Below are positions 7,413 through 16,388 of a stretch of 64,000 nt of DNA, piece after piece. The stretch comes from Prevotella sp. UBA2742. Its GTDB lineage: Bacteria; Bacteroidota; Bacteroidia; Bacteroidales; Bacteroidaceae. Where the stretch lies: assembly GCA_002353485.1 (NCBI GenBank), contig DEJS01000010.1:143872-207871 (forward strand). Reading direction: 5' to 3'. Numbering within the stretch: position 1 is the first letter of the stretch; each line of letters opens with the position of its first letter. The notes beneath the pieces are model-generated. The model worked only from the letters and a program-made list of their open reading frames with translations, made no database searches and was not told the DNA's origin. Position numbers and translations under genes: made by a program.

Positions 7413-9554
7413 ATGGGAACGACAGACATAGCGCTGCGGCGCGTTTTCGAACAGCTCATAGAGGGAAATGCCGGACTGGCTATCATGGAGGCCGTAGCGT
7501 ATCTGGCCTCGTGGCCTAACCCGCAGACGCAGGAGCGGCTGGAGGTGCTGAAGGACGAGTACCGGCTGATGGAAGACTACTGGGCAAAGGGTGTCAACGA
7601 CCCGCAACTGCTGGAACAGTATCAGCGACTGCTGCAGCGTACGTACGTGCTGTGCGCCAATATGGCCATACACCGCCACCAGCAGTCGTCGTCGTACCTG
7701 CAGAACCTGTCGCGGCAGGTACGTGCGGCGGGGTCGCAGTGGTCGCTGTCGGCCATCAGACGGGAGATGGAGTCGTTTGTGGCCGACGTGGCCATGCTGG
7801 AGCTGGAGCCCGAGGCGCAGCGCAGGCAGAAGAGCCTGGACCTGCATCAGCGCCACCGCCAGCAGATGAATGCTCTGTTCAACTACATCGTCACGTCGCG
7901 TATATGGACCGACGGGGTGGGCGAGGCCATGCAGGACATGCTGCTCTCGCCGACCATTGACAGCATAGACCAGCAGCTGATGGTTACAGGCATCACGCTG
8001 TCGCTGATGAACAGGTTCGACTGGGTGAAGTTCCGCCTGCTGACTAACATCTATCAGCAGTCGCAGGACGAGGAGGTGAGGCAGCGCGCACTGGTAGGAT
8101 GGGTGATGGGCATCGACGACGACTTCCTGAGCGTCTATCCCGAGCAGCGCGAACTGGTGGGCAGGCTGTTGCAGTCGAAGCGTACCTGCCGTGAACTGAC
8201 CGAGCTGCAGATGCAGCTGATATACACCATGGACGCTGAGAAGGATACATCGACCATCAGGGAAGAGATAATGCCCGACATCATGTCGAACAGCCAGTTC
8301 CGTATTACTCCTGACGGCATAGAGGAGGCCGAGGACGACGCGCTGGAGGACGTGCTGCACCCCGATGCCGCCGAGCAGCGTATGGAGAAGCTGGAGGCCT
8401 CGTTCCAGCGTATGATAGACATGCAGCGCCAGGGGGCTGACATATACTTCGGCGGCTTCTCGCAGATGAAGCGTTTCCCCTTCTTCTACGACATGAGCAA
8501 CTGGCTGGTGCCCTTCTACCTGCAGCATCCCGATATTGCAAGTTATATGGAACGCCTGGAAGACAACAGTACGCTATGCACGCTGCTGGAGAAGGGACCG
8601 TTCTGCAACAGCGACAAGTACTCGCTGGTCATGGTCATGCAGCAGGTGGTGGACAAGCTGCCGGAGAGCGTGCGCAAGATGATGCAGCAGGGGGAGGCGC
8701 AGCTGGACGCCATAGAACAGTCTGACCAGCGGCAGCCGGCCTACGTCAGGCGTGTGTACCTGATGGACCTGTACCGCTTTTTCAAGCTCTTTCCCAACAG
8801 GGCGGCGCTGTGCAACCCGTTCGATGCTGTAGAGAACGAACTGGGCATGTGTCTGTTCTTCAGCTCGCAGCTCTTTAGCGGCACACCGGTGGAGGAGCAG
8901 AAACGTGCCGTGGTACCCGTGCTCTTGAAGCGGGGCTTCAGGCGTGCTGCAGAACAGCTGCTGGACAGCTTTGCCGACGACATGCGTGATGTGCAGTACT
9001 GCCTGTGGAAGAAGGACTATGACGCCGCCCTTGCGCTGGAGCCCGACAACGAACGGGCACTGCGCGGACATGCACGCGTCATGTTCGGACGCAACGACTT
9101 AGAGCAGGCCCTGGACGACTATGAGCATTTGCTGATGCTACGTCCGGGCAATACGCTTTACATGCTGAACAAGGCCGTATGCCTGCTGGCCATGAAGGAC
9201 TATGAGAGCGCCCAGCAGGTGTTGTTCCAGCTGAACTATGAACAGCCCGACAACGTGCAGGTGAACCGCACGCTGGCATGGACCCTGACGTGCGACGGCA
9301 AGCTGGAGCAGGCAGAACGGCTGTACGGACAGATTCTCGCTGACGCGGGCACCACCAGCGAGGACATGCTGTACCACGGCTACTGTCTGTGGCTGCAGGG
9401 ACGCCGACAGGAAGCGGCAAAGAGCTTCCAGAACTATATGGAGGAGGAAAAGATGGACGCAGACGACTTTAGCTTTAAGGAATTGGACCTCCTGCGTCAT
9501 TTTGGCATCGGCGATATTGACATCAAACTGATGCAGGGGCTGGTGCTAAGCTAA
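7413..9554 (+). CDS. Large TPR-repeat protein of unknown function
   Basis: A 713-residue, mostly helical protein without a signal peptide, probably cytoplasmic. The last 180 residues have the tetratricopeptide pattern (for example 'DYDAALALEPDNERALRGHA', then 'LEQALDDYEHLLMLRPGNTL'). The first 500 residues are helical, with an acidic patch (EEAEDDALEDV, about 305-315), and no catalytic motif was seen. TPR arrays usually act as protein-protein scaffolds. It begins 8 bp after the preceding lipoprotein gene. Its stop codon overlaps the stop of the convergent cardiolipin synthase gene by 4 bp, leaving no room for a separate terminator. I do not recognise a specific function. Confidence 0.75.
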   Translation: MGTTDIALRRVFEQLIEGNAGLAIMEAVAYLASWPNPQTQERLEVLKDEYRLMEDYWAKGVNDPQLLEQYQRLLQRTYVLCANMAIHRHQQSSSYLQNLSRQVRAAGSQWSLSAIRREMESFVADVAMLELEPEAQRRQKSLDLHQRHRQQMNALFNYIVTSRIWTDGVGEAMQDMLLSPTIDSIDQQLMVTGITLSLMNRFDWVKFRLLTNIYQQSQDEEVRQRALVGWVMGIDDDFLSVYPEQRELVGRLLQSKRTCRELTELQMQLIYTMDAEKDTSTIREEIMPDIMSNSQFRITPDGIEEAEDDALEDVLHPDAAEQRMEKLEASFQRMIDMQRQGADIYFGGFSQMKRFPFFYDMSNWLVPFYLQHPDIASYMERLEDNSTLCTLLEKGPFCNSDKYSLVMVMQQVVDKLPESVRKMMQQGEAQLDAIEQSDQRQPAYVRRVYLMDLYRFFKLFPNRAALCNPFDAVENELGMCLFFSSQLFSGTPVEEQKRAVVPVLLKRGFRRAAEQLLDSFADDMRDVQYCLWKKDYDAALALEPDNERALRGHARVMFGRNDLEQALDDYEHLLMLRPGNTLYMLNKAVCLLAMKDYESAQQVLFQLNYEQPDNVQVNRTLAWTLTCDGKLEQAERLYGQILADAGTTSEDMLYHGYCLWLQGRRQEAAKSFQNYMEEEKMDADDFSFKELDLLRHFGIGDIDIKLMQGLVLS

Positions 9555-10813
9555 AGGAAGGGCTGCAGCAGGTGGGCGAACCAGCCGAGGAACTTCTGCC
9601 AGCCCGAGCGGAACTCATCCCACGACTGGTCGGTAAGGAGGAACGACTGTTGCTTGTCGCGCCAGAACATGTCGTCGAGTTCGCGGGTGGTGGCAGGGTC
9701 AACGATGACGGCGTTCTCCTCGAAGTCGCACTTCAGGCTGCGGGCATCGAGGTTGGTGCTGCCCACGGTACAGTAGCGACCGTCAATCATCATAATCTTT
9801 GAGTGGTGGAAACCGGGCTTGTAAAGCCATACCTTGGCGCCGCGCTTCTGGAGCTTGCGGGCCTGGTAGAGGGCGCAGTCGGGGGTAAGGGGGATGTCGC
9901 TCTTGGAGGACAGCATGATTTCGACCTTCACGCCGCGGCGTATGGCGCGGGTGAGGGCGCGCGTGAGCTTGGGGATGAGCGTGAAGTAGGGGTTGATGAT
10001 GTGGATGCTGTCCTGAGCCTGTTCGATGGCACTGATGTAGAAGGTGCGCATAATCTTGGGCGTGACGTAGGGCTCACGGTTAATGATGCCGACCATTTTG
10101 CGGCCCGCGGTATAGGTGGTGTCGGGCTTCAGACCGTGGAATTCCGTAAGGGTGCCGCCGCGGTAATACTTCATGCCGTGTACGTTCTGTCCTGTGGTGC
10201 GGTTCCAGATGCGTAGGAAGATGGCCTGTAGCTGGTTGACGGCGTCGCCCTCGATGCGGCAGTGCATGTCACGCCACTGGCCGACCTGCTCGGTGCCTTT
10301 GATGTAATAGTCAGCGACGTTCATGCCGCCAGTGTAGGCTATGCGTCCGTCGATGACGACGATTTTGCGGTGGTCGCGCCCGAAGATATGGTTGACCCAC
10401 GGGAAACGTATGGGCGAATACTCCACGATGTCGATGCTGTCGGCGCGCAGGGCCTTGAGGTGGTACTTCTTCAGCGGCTGGTTGTTGCTGTCGTTGCCGA
10501 AGCCGTCGAACATGGCGCGCACCTCGACGCCCTCGCGACGCTTCTCGCGCAGCAGGTCGAAGAGCAGCGAGGCAATGGAGTCGTTGCGGAAGTTGAAGTA
10601 CTCCAGATGTATGCTGCTGCGTGCCTGACGGATGGCCTTGAACATGTCGTCGAACTTTTGTTGTCCCGACATGAGCAGGGTCACGCTGTTGTCGTAAGAG
10701 AAACGTATGCCGTTCTGACGGAGGGTCTGGACTATCAGTGAGTCGCTGGTGTGTGCCCATAGCTGCCATGAGAGACAGCAGCTAAGGCAGAGCAAGAGAA
10801 AGCGTCGTAACAT
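9551..10813 (-). CDS. cls: Phospholipase D-family cardiolipin synthase
   Basis: A 420-residue PLD-superfamily enzyme expected to join two phosphatidylglycerol molecules into cardiolipin. It has both HKD motifs: H148-x-K150-x4-D155 and H337-x-K339-x4-D344, each followed by the usual G and S/N residues. It differs from E. coli ClsA in having a cleavable-looking signal sequence (residues 1-20) in place of two transmembrane helices, as often seen in Bacteroidales, so it may act on the periplasmic face. It is the last gene of a leftward group (kdsA, kdsD, regulator, cls), starting 9 bp after the regulator stop. This suggests coordinated envelope lipid and LPS synthesis. Confidence 0.85.
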   Translation of the reverse strand: MLRRFLLLCLSCCLSWQLWAHTSDSLIVQTLRQNGIRFSYDNSVTLLMSGQQKFDDMFKAIRQARSSIHLEYFNFRNDSIASLLFDLLREKRREGVEVRAMFDGFGNDSNNQPLKKYHLKALRADSIDIVEYSPIRFPWVNHIFGRDHRKIVVIDGRIAYTGGMNVADYYIKGTEQVGQWRDMHCRIEGDAVNQLQAIFLRIWNRTTGQNVHGMKYYRGGTLTEFHGLKPDTTYTAGRKMVGIINREPYVTPKIMRTFYISAIEQAQDSIHIINPYFTLIPKLTRALTRAIRRGVKVEIMLSSKSDIPLTPDCALYQARKLQKRGAKVWLYKPGFHHSKIMMIDGRYCTVGSTNLDARSLKCDFEENAVIVDPATTRELDDMFWRDKQQSFLLTDQSWDEFRSGWQKFLGWFAHLLQPFL

Positions 10814-10822
10814 GCTGGTGGC

Positions 10823-13800
10823 TTATCTCTTGTACTTAACGCGGTACTCCAACGGGGTCATGCCGAACTTCTCCTTGAAGATGGCCGCAAAGTTCTCGGC
10901 GGTCATAAAGCCTACGTTGATGGCCAGCTCGCTCATGTTGAGGTTGGTGTTGACCAGCAGGGTGCAGGCATGCTTCAGACGGAGGTCGCGCACGATTTCG
11001 GCCGGTGTCTTGGCTGTCAGGGCGCGTATCTTGTGGTAGAACGGAACGCGACCCATGCCCATGGCGGAGGCCATCTCGTCGAGACTGATCTGGCCACGGC
11101 TCATGTTCTGAAGTACGAACTGTTCGACGTTGCGCATGAGCTGCTGGTCCATGGCGTTGCTCATGGAGTAGTCGCCAATGGTCTGGTCGTTGTAGTATTG
11201 CTTCATCAGCATCATGCCCTTGCTCAGCGGGGGTTCCTGCTCGGCGGCAGCGGCCTGGGCTTCCACTTCGTGGGGAGCCTGCTCGGTGCTGCTCTTGCTC
11301 TCGAGGGCCTTGTCTTCCTGTATGCCCTGCACCTCATCGTAGTTGAACGATGCAGTAGTCATACTGGCGTTGCGGCCTTCCAGACGGCGCGTCTCGCGAC
11401 CTTCGATGGTGTTGTACTCCACCTCGATGGGGCCAAGGCCCATGAGCTTGTTGAAGCGCATGACGGCCTCCTGTATGTTGAAGGGCTTGGCCAGGTAGTC
11501 GTCGGCAGCCAGCGTAATGTTCTGGTCTACCATGTCCTGCTGGGAAAGCACGCCATCGGTGAGCAGCACGAACTTGGTCTTGCTGCGGCGCGGGTCTTTC
11601 TTGAACTGGTTGCACAGTTCACTGCCGCTCATGTAGTCCATGTCCTGTTTGCACACCACCAGGTCGGCGTTGAGCATTTCTATGTCGGGAAGGGCGCTCT
11701 TGATGTTGTCGTAGGCGTGGAAGTCGTAGACCTCATGCAGGTGAGCACGCATGAAGGTAAGGAACTCGTGGCTGCTGTCGATGAAGATGACCACGAACTT
11801 CTTCTGGTTGGTGTCGAAGCGCAGTGGCTTGATGTCGGCGGTGAGTTCCTTGACGGAGGGGTCGGAAATAAGGGCTACCTCGCCGTGGTCGTTGAGCTCC
11901 ATCTTGTCCTTGGCGCTGGACTCGGCTTTCTTCTCGGGGTTTTCGAGTGTGGACTGCATCTCAGATATGCGGGTGATGACCTGCAGCAGCTGGAAATGCA
12001 GTGAGTTGAGCTGTTCCTGGCTTTCGGCGTTGTTGGCCGTCATGGCCAGGTTGCCAATGATGGACGTCATGCGGGCCATGGGCTGGCGCAGGTCGTCGCT
12101 GGTGTTCTTTATTTCCTCGCGCTGGCGCTTCAGCTCGTCGATGACGGTACGCTTTCCGGCCCACATCTTCTTGAGCTTCTTGTAGCCATAGCGCCAGATG
12201 AGCAGCACGACGATGGCGATAATGACGTAGACGGTGAGCATCCACCAGGATATCCACCAGGGGCGCTCGATGGTGATTTCAAGGGTACGCTCCTGATTGC
12301 TGAGTGCTCCGTCGGCACTGACGGCCTTGACGTGCAGGGTATAGGTGCCACTGCTGAGGTCTTCGAAACGTACGCCATGGAGCAGTGCGTCGCCGTTGCG
12401 CCAGTCGTTGTGCAGGCCTTCCATCCAGTACATGAATTGCAGGCGCTCGCCCTGGTTGTAGTTGCCGGCGGCGAACTTGATGGTGAAGCTGTTCTGTGAG
12501 TTGGCAAGTACCAGCTTGCTGCTCTCGTTGAGGGCCTGTGCCAGCAGGACGCGGCCTTCGTATTCGTGGCCGGTCTTGATTTCCTCCTCGCCGACAAAGA
12601 GCTGTGTCAGCATGACGCGGGGCAGTGCGTCTTCGTCGTTGCGTCCGCCCTGACGCACCCAGTTGACGCCGTACAGACCACCGAAGAGCACTACGCCGTC
12701 GTGGCGTGTCGTGATGGCGCCCATGTTGAACTCGTTGCTCTGCAGACCGTCGTAGACGCTATAGTTGTAGAGTCCGTAGTTGAAGGTGCCGTCCTCGTAG
12801 TTACGCTGTATGACGATACGGCTGATGCCGTTGCTGGTGGAGACCCAGATGTTGTGGTTCTTGTCTTCGGCAATACCGCAGATGGAGTTGTTGCACAGTC
12901 CGTCCTTCTCGGTGAGCTGGTTGAGCTCGTCGGTCTCCAGGTTCAGTATGTTGATGCCTTCGCGGGTACCCACCCAGATGAGTCCGCGCGAGTCTTCGTA
13001 GACTTGGGTGATGTAGTTGTTGGTGAAGGGCTTTATGTTGGTGGAGTTTCCCGTCAGCACCTTCTTCTCGCGGGTGGAGAGGTTGAGCACGATGAGTCCT
13101 TCAGAGGTACCGATGAGCATGTTGTTGTTCTTACCGTAGCAGAGGGCGGTGATGCTGTTGGTGTTGAGCATGCCGTTCTCGCGGGTGTAAGAGGAGAAGG
13201 TGTTCATCTTTGGATTGTACACCTGCAGTCCGCCGCTGGTGGCTATCCACAGGTTGCCTGACTTATCGCTGCAGAGTGCATTGATGTGGTCGTCGATAAG
13301 TGTCAGCGAACTGTCGCGGGCCATGGAGTAGATTTTGCCTACGCCGTTCTGGATGCGCGTCAGACCGTTCTGCTTGGAACCTACCCAGAGACTGCCGTCG
13401 GGGGTAGTAGCCATGCACGACACCTTGTTGCTGGCCAGCGTGCCGCTGTAGCCGACAACGCCCTTGGAGCCGGTTCCGTACCAGATGGTGCTGTCGTTGG
13501 TCTGGGCTATGGCGGTGACGTCGCCCAGCATGTTGGTGGAGAACTTGTAGATGTTGTCGCCGTAATAAGCTACGCCGGACTTCTCGGTACCTACCCACAG
13601 CAGGTCGGTGTCGTCTACGTAGAGGCTTTGTATGCTGATGTGGGAGTCGTTGACCCGGTGGTCATTGATGCTTCGGGGCTCTACCTCCTCCATCTCGTGG
13701 TTGTTGACGTGGGTGCGGATGAGGCCGGCACGGTCAGTACCTATCCAGATGTTGCCGCGGCTGTCGCCCGCCATGCCGTTGACACTGTGGTCTACGGCAA

Positions 13801-14596
13801 TGCCGGTAAGGCCGAGACGGTCGCCGATGCTGGTGTTCCAGGTGTCGGCATTCTTGTTGTAGACCATGAGCGTGCCTTGGCCGTAGAGCCATACGTTGTC
13901 GGCCTGGTCGGCAAAGACCTTGAGTGACTTGCTGGTGCGCAGGTGGTTGTCGGCAATGTGGTTGCTCTGCCATACGGTGTGCTGCTGGTGCATGATGTCG
14001 CAGCATACCAGGCGGCCGTCTTCGTAGACGAGGATGACGCCGTCACGGCATTCGCCAATGGATACGATGTTACCCTGAGGTATGCCGTGGGCATCGTTGG
14101 TGTAGGAGAACTCGTAGTCGGTCTGCTGCTGCATGTTGTAGGCAATGACTCCTTTGTTGGGTATGGAGGCCCAGAAGTTCTTGTGCTGGTCGACGTAGAC
14201 GACGTTGGGACGGCCTACGATGCCCATGCTGGCGTACACCTGCTTGAGGTCGCGTTCGAAGCTCTCGCTCTGCGGATGATAGATGCAGAAGCCTGCGGTG
14301 GTCTCTATCCACAGATTGCCGTCGAGCATCTCTTGAATGCTGAGTATGTAGCTGTCGGGCAGTGACGAGCCGTCCTGTGAGTTGGCCTGGAAGTTCTTGA
14401 AGGTGTAGCCGTCGAAGCGGTACAACCCTGCTGGAGTGCCAAACCATACGTAGCCGCGCTGGTCTTTCAGTATGCAGTTTATCTGGCTGCTGATGAGTCC
14501 GTTGCGTGCATCGAGAGTCTTGAACAGGTAGACGCCTGCTGCTGCCAGTGGCAGGGCAAGCATGAGGACTAAAAGTATCTTCTTTAGCTTATTCAT
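10823..14596 (-). CDS. Degenerate hybrid two-component regulator (propeller, Y_Y_Y, pseudo-REC, AraC HTH)
   Basis: A 1257-residue protein laid out like a Bacteroidetes HTCS but stripped of catalysis. It has an N-terminal hydrophobic anchor, about 650 residues of two-component-type beta-propeller repeats ('GYVWFGTPAGLYRFDG', 'GNLWIATSGGLQVYNP'), a Y_Y_Y domain (about 712-762) and a transmembrane helix (about 779-800). A helical stub follows where HisKA should be ('DDLRQPMARM', with no His), then a receiver-like domain (about 932-1049) and an AraC-type HTH (about 1166-1257). There is no HATPase_c domain (no N or G boxes), and the phospho-acceptor Asp of the receiver appears to be Lys (about residue 983), although the late 'LAKPF' Lys is kept. 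It probably regulates without phosphotransfer. It lies 13 bp after kdsD and 9 bp before cls. Confidence 0.85.
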   Translation of the reverse strand: MNKLKKILLVLMLALPLAAAGVYLFKTLDARNGLISSQINCILKDQRGYVWFGTPAGLYRFDGYTFKNFQANSQDGSSLPDSYILSIQEMLDGNLWIETTAGFCIYHPQSESFERDLKQVYASMGIVGRPNVVYVDQHKNFWASIPNKGVIAYNMQQQTDYEFSYTNDAHGIPQGNIVSIGECRDGVILVYEDGRLVCCDIMHQQHTVWQSNHIADNHLRTSKSLKVFADQADNVWLYGQGTLMVYNKNADTWNTSIGDRLGLTGIAVDHSVNGMAGDSRGNIWIGTDRAGLIRTHVNNHEMEEVEPRSINDHRVNDSHISIQSLYVDDTDLLWVGTEKSGVAYYGDNIYKFSTNMLGDVTAIAQTNDSTIWYGTGSKGVVGYSGTLASNKVSCMATTPDGSLWVGSKQNGLTRIQNGVGKIYSMARDSSLTLIDDHINALCSDKSGNLWIATSGGLQVYNPKMNTFSSYTRENGMLNTNSITALCYGKNNNMLIGTSEGLIVLNLSTREKKVLTGNSTNIKPFTNNYITQVYEDSRGLIWVGTREGINILNLETDELNQLTEKDGLCNNSICGIAEDKNHNIWVSTSNGISRIVIQRNYEDGTFNYGLYNYSVYDGLQSNEFNMGAITTRHDGVVLFGGLYGVNWVRQGGRNDEDALPRVMLTQLFVGEEEIKTGHEYEGRVLLAQALNESSKLVLANSQNSFTIKFAAGNYNQGERLQFMYWMEGLHNDWRNGDALLHGVRFEDLSSGTYTLHVKAVSADGALSNQERTLEITIERPWWISWWMLTVYVIIAIVVLLIWRYGYKKLKKMWAGKRTVIDELKRQREEIKNTSDDLRQPMARMTSIIGNLAMTANNAESQEQLNSLHFQLLQVITRISEMQSTLENPEKKAESSAKDKMELNDHGEVALISDPSVKELTADIKPLRFDTNQKKFVVIFIDSSHEFLTFMRAHLHEVYDFHAYDNIKSALPDIEMLNADLVVCKQDMDYMSGSELCNQFKKDPRRSKTKFVLLTDGVLSQQDMVDQNITLAADDYLAKPFNIQEAVMRFNKLMGLGPIEVEYNTIEGRETRRLEGRNASMTTASFNYDEVQGIQEDKALESKSSTEQAPHEVEAQAAAAEQEPPLSKGMMLMKQYYNDQTIGDYSMSNAMDQQLMRNVEQFVLQNMSRGQISLDEMASAMGMGRVPFYHKIRALTAKTPAEIVRDLRLKHACTLLVNTNLNMSELAINVGFMTAENFAAIFKEKFGMTPLEYRVKYKR

Positions 14597-14609
14597 AGTC
14601 TTCTGTTGT

Positions 14610-15557
14610 TTATAGTACGCAGGCGTAGCGGTCAACGATGCCGAGCAGGTGATTCTCGGTGTCGACGACGAGTACGTTGTGTATTTTGTTTTGGTTCATT
14701 ATATGTTGTATCTCTGATATCTTGGTCTGTAGGGAGACGGTCTTGGGCTGCCGGGTCATAATGTCGGCCACGGTACGGTTGAAGAACTCGGCTTGCCAGC
14801 GCTCCATGGCACGGCGTATGTCGCCGTCGGTGATGAGGCCGCTGACGATGCCGTCCCTGATGGCAACGCCCAGCCCCAGCTTGCCTTTGCTGACAAGGAT
14901 GATGGCCTGGCCAAGGTGCATCTCTTCGGTAAGCAGGGGCAGGTCGTGGGTCAGCATGACGTCCTGTGCTGTAGTGAGCAGGCGTTTGCCCAGCTCGCCG
15001 CCCGGGTGGAACATGGCGAAGTCTTGTGGCTGGAAGTGACGGCGCTCCATCAGTGCCACTGCCAGGGCGTCGCCCATGACCAGTGTGGCGGTAGTGCTGC
15101 TGGTGGGTGCCAGATTCAGCGGACAGGCTTCTTTCCTGACGCTGATGCTGAGGTGGCAGGTGGAGTATTTTGCCAGTAGTGAGGCGGGATTGCCTGTCAT
15201 GGCGATGATGGGTATCTGCATGTGCAGCACCATGGGTATGAAGCGCAGCAGCTCGTCGGTCTGTCCGCTGTTGGAGATGGCTATTACCACGTCGCCTCTT
15301 GACATCACGCCCAGGTCGCCGTGGAATACGTCGAGGGGGTTGATGAAGAACGAGGGTGTGCCGGTGGAGGCCAGCGTGGCTGCTATCTTGGCCCCGATGT
15401 GGCCGCTTTTGCCTACGCCTGTTACAATAACCTTGCCGTGGCACTGCATGATGAGTTCCACGGCACGGTCGAAGCCTGAGTCCATCTGTGGTATCAGGTC
15501 AAGCACGGCTTGTGCCTCGTCTTTGATGCATTGTATGGCGTATTCTCTTGTTGTCAT
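14610..15557 (-). CDS. kdsD: Arabinose-5-phosphate isomerase (KpsF/GutQ/KdsD family)
   Basis: This 315-residue enzyme interconverts ribulose-5-phosphate and arabinose-5-phosphate, the first step towards KDO for lipopolysaccharide. It has an N-terminal SIS sugar-isomerase domain (about 35-170, with 'TGVGKSGHIGAKIAATLASTG' and 'ISNSGQTDE') and two C-terminal CBS domains (about 200-315). The start MTTREY overlaps the end of kdsA by 4 bp (ATGA arrangement), giving translational coupling and the correct family N-terminus. An upstream in-frame extension lies inside kdsA and is rejected. The direct linkage to kdsA makes the KDO role firm. Confidence 0.93.
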   Translation of the reverse strand: MTTREYAIQCIKDEAQAVLDLIPQMDSGFDRAVELIMQCHGKVIVTGVGKSGHIGAKIAATLASTGTPSFFINPLDVFHGDLGVMSRGDVVIAISNSGQTDELLRFIPMVLHMQIPIIAMTGNPASLLAKYSTCHLSISVRKEACPLNLAPTSSTTATLVMGDALAVALMERRHFQPQDFAMFHPGGELGKRLLTTAQDVMLTHDLPLLTEEMHLGQAIILVSKGKLGLGVAIRDGIVSGLITDGDIRRAMERWQAEFFNRTVADIMTRQPKTVSLQTKISEIQHIMNQNKIHNVLVVDTENHLLGIVDRYACVL

Positions 15558-16330
15558 TTCTGTATTAGCTTTTCTACGAGGGCTTCCAGACGGTCCAGTT
15601 CCAGCATGTTGGCAGCGTCGCTGAGTCCTTGGTCGGGGGTGGGGTGTACTTCGAAGAACCATCCTGTGGCTCCGAAGGCCTTGGCTGCCAGTGCCATCTG
15701 GGGCACGTAGCGGCGGTCGCCGCCTGTCTTGCCGTCTGCTCCGCCGGGGCGCTGCACGCTATGAGTGCAGTCCATGATGACGGTGGGCACTATGCCGAGC
15801 ATGTCGGGAATGTTCCTGAAGTCGACCACCAGATTGTTGTAGCCCATCATGTTGCCGCGCTCTGTCAGCCAGATGTCGGCGGCTCCGGCGCTGCGGGCTT
15901 TCTCGACGGGGTAACGCATGTCAAGGCCGCTGAGGAACTGTGCCTTCTTGATGTTGACGATGCGCCCCGTATGGGCAGCAGCTACCAGCAGGTCGGTCTG
16001 CCGGCAGAGGAAGGCTGGGATTTGCAGCACGTCGACCACTTCGCCGGCGGGTTGGGCCTGCCATGCCTCGTGGATGTCGGTCAGCACTCGTAGCCCGTAT
16101 TTCTGCTTTACGTCGTTGAGCATTTGTAGCCCTTTGTCGATGCCCGGCCCGCGGAAGGAGGCTAAGGACGTTCGGTTGGCCTTGTCGAACGAGGCCTTGA
16201 ATATGATGTCGGTGCCGTGCTTCTTGTTGATTTCCACCAGCTTGGCTGCCACGGTGTCGAGCAGTTCGGCCGATTCTATTACGCACGGTCCGGCAATGAA
16301 TGTCTGTTTTATTATAGGGCTATTATGCAT
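15554..16330 (-). CDS. kdsA: 3-deoxy-8-phosphooctulonate synthase
   Basis: KdsA condenses arabinose-5-phosphate with phosphoenolpyruvate to KDO-8-phosphate in the cytoplasm. The 258-residue product contains the family hallmarks 'FIAGPCVIES', 'FKASFDKANRTS', 'GLRVLTDIHE', 'QIPAFLCRQTDLL', 'NIKKAQFLS', 'MDCTHSVQRPGG' and 'FFEVHPTPDQGLSD'. The ATG at 16330 is preceded by AAGGAGAT, one of the few clear Shine-Dalgarno sequences in the window; a TTG 12 bp further upstream is not needed. It is first in a leftward operon with kdsD, a degenerate HTCS-like regulator and cls. The metal-binding class (Cys in 'AGPC') cannot be settled by eye. Confidence 0.96.
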   Translation of the reverse strand: MHNSPIIKQTFIAGPCVIESAELLDTVAAKLVEINKKHGTDIIFKASFDKANRTSLASFRGPGIDKGLQMLNDVKQKYGLRVLTDIHEAWQAQPAGEVVDVLQIPAFLCRQTDLLVAAAHTGRIVNIKKAQFLSGLDMRYPVEKARSAGAADIWLTERGNMMGYNNLVVDFRNIPDMLGIVPTVIMDCTHSVQRPGGADGKTGGDRRYVPQMALAAKAFGATGWFFEVHPTPDQGLSDAANMLELDRLEALVEKLIQK

Positions 16331-16339
16331 ATCTCCTTG

Positions 16340-16347
16340 CAAAGGTA
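16340..16347 (-). promoter_or_regulatory. -7 promoter box of the kdsA operon
   Basis: TACCTTTG on the minus strand. Only 9 nt separate it from the ATG, and these are almost entirely the Shine-Dalgarno sequence, so the transcript would start inside or just after the SD. Confidence 0.6.
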
Positions 16348-16388
16348 AGCATTTTTATAATAACAGCCAACTTTTCGTTGTGTTTTTT

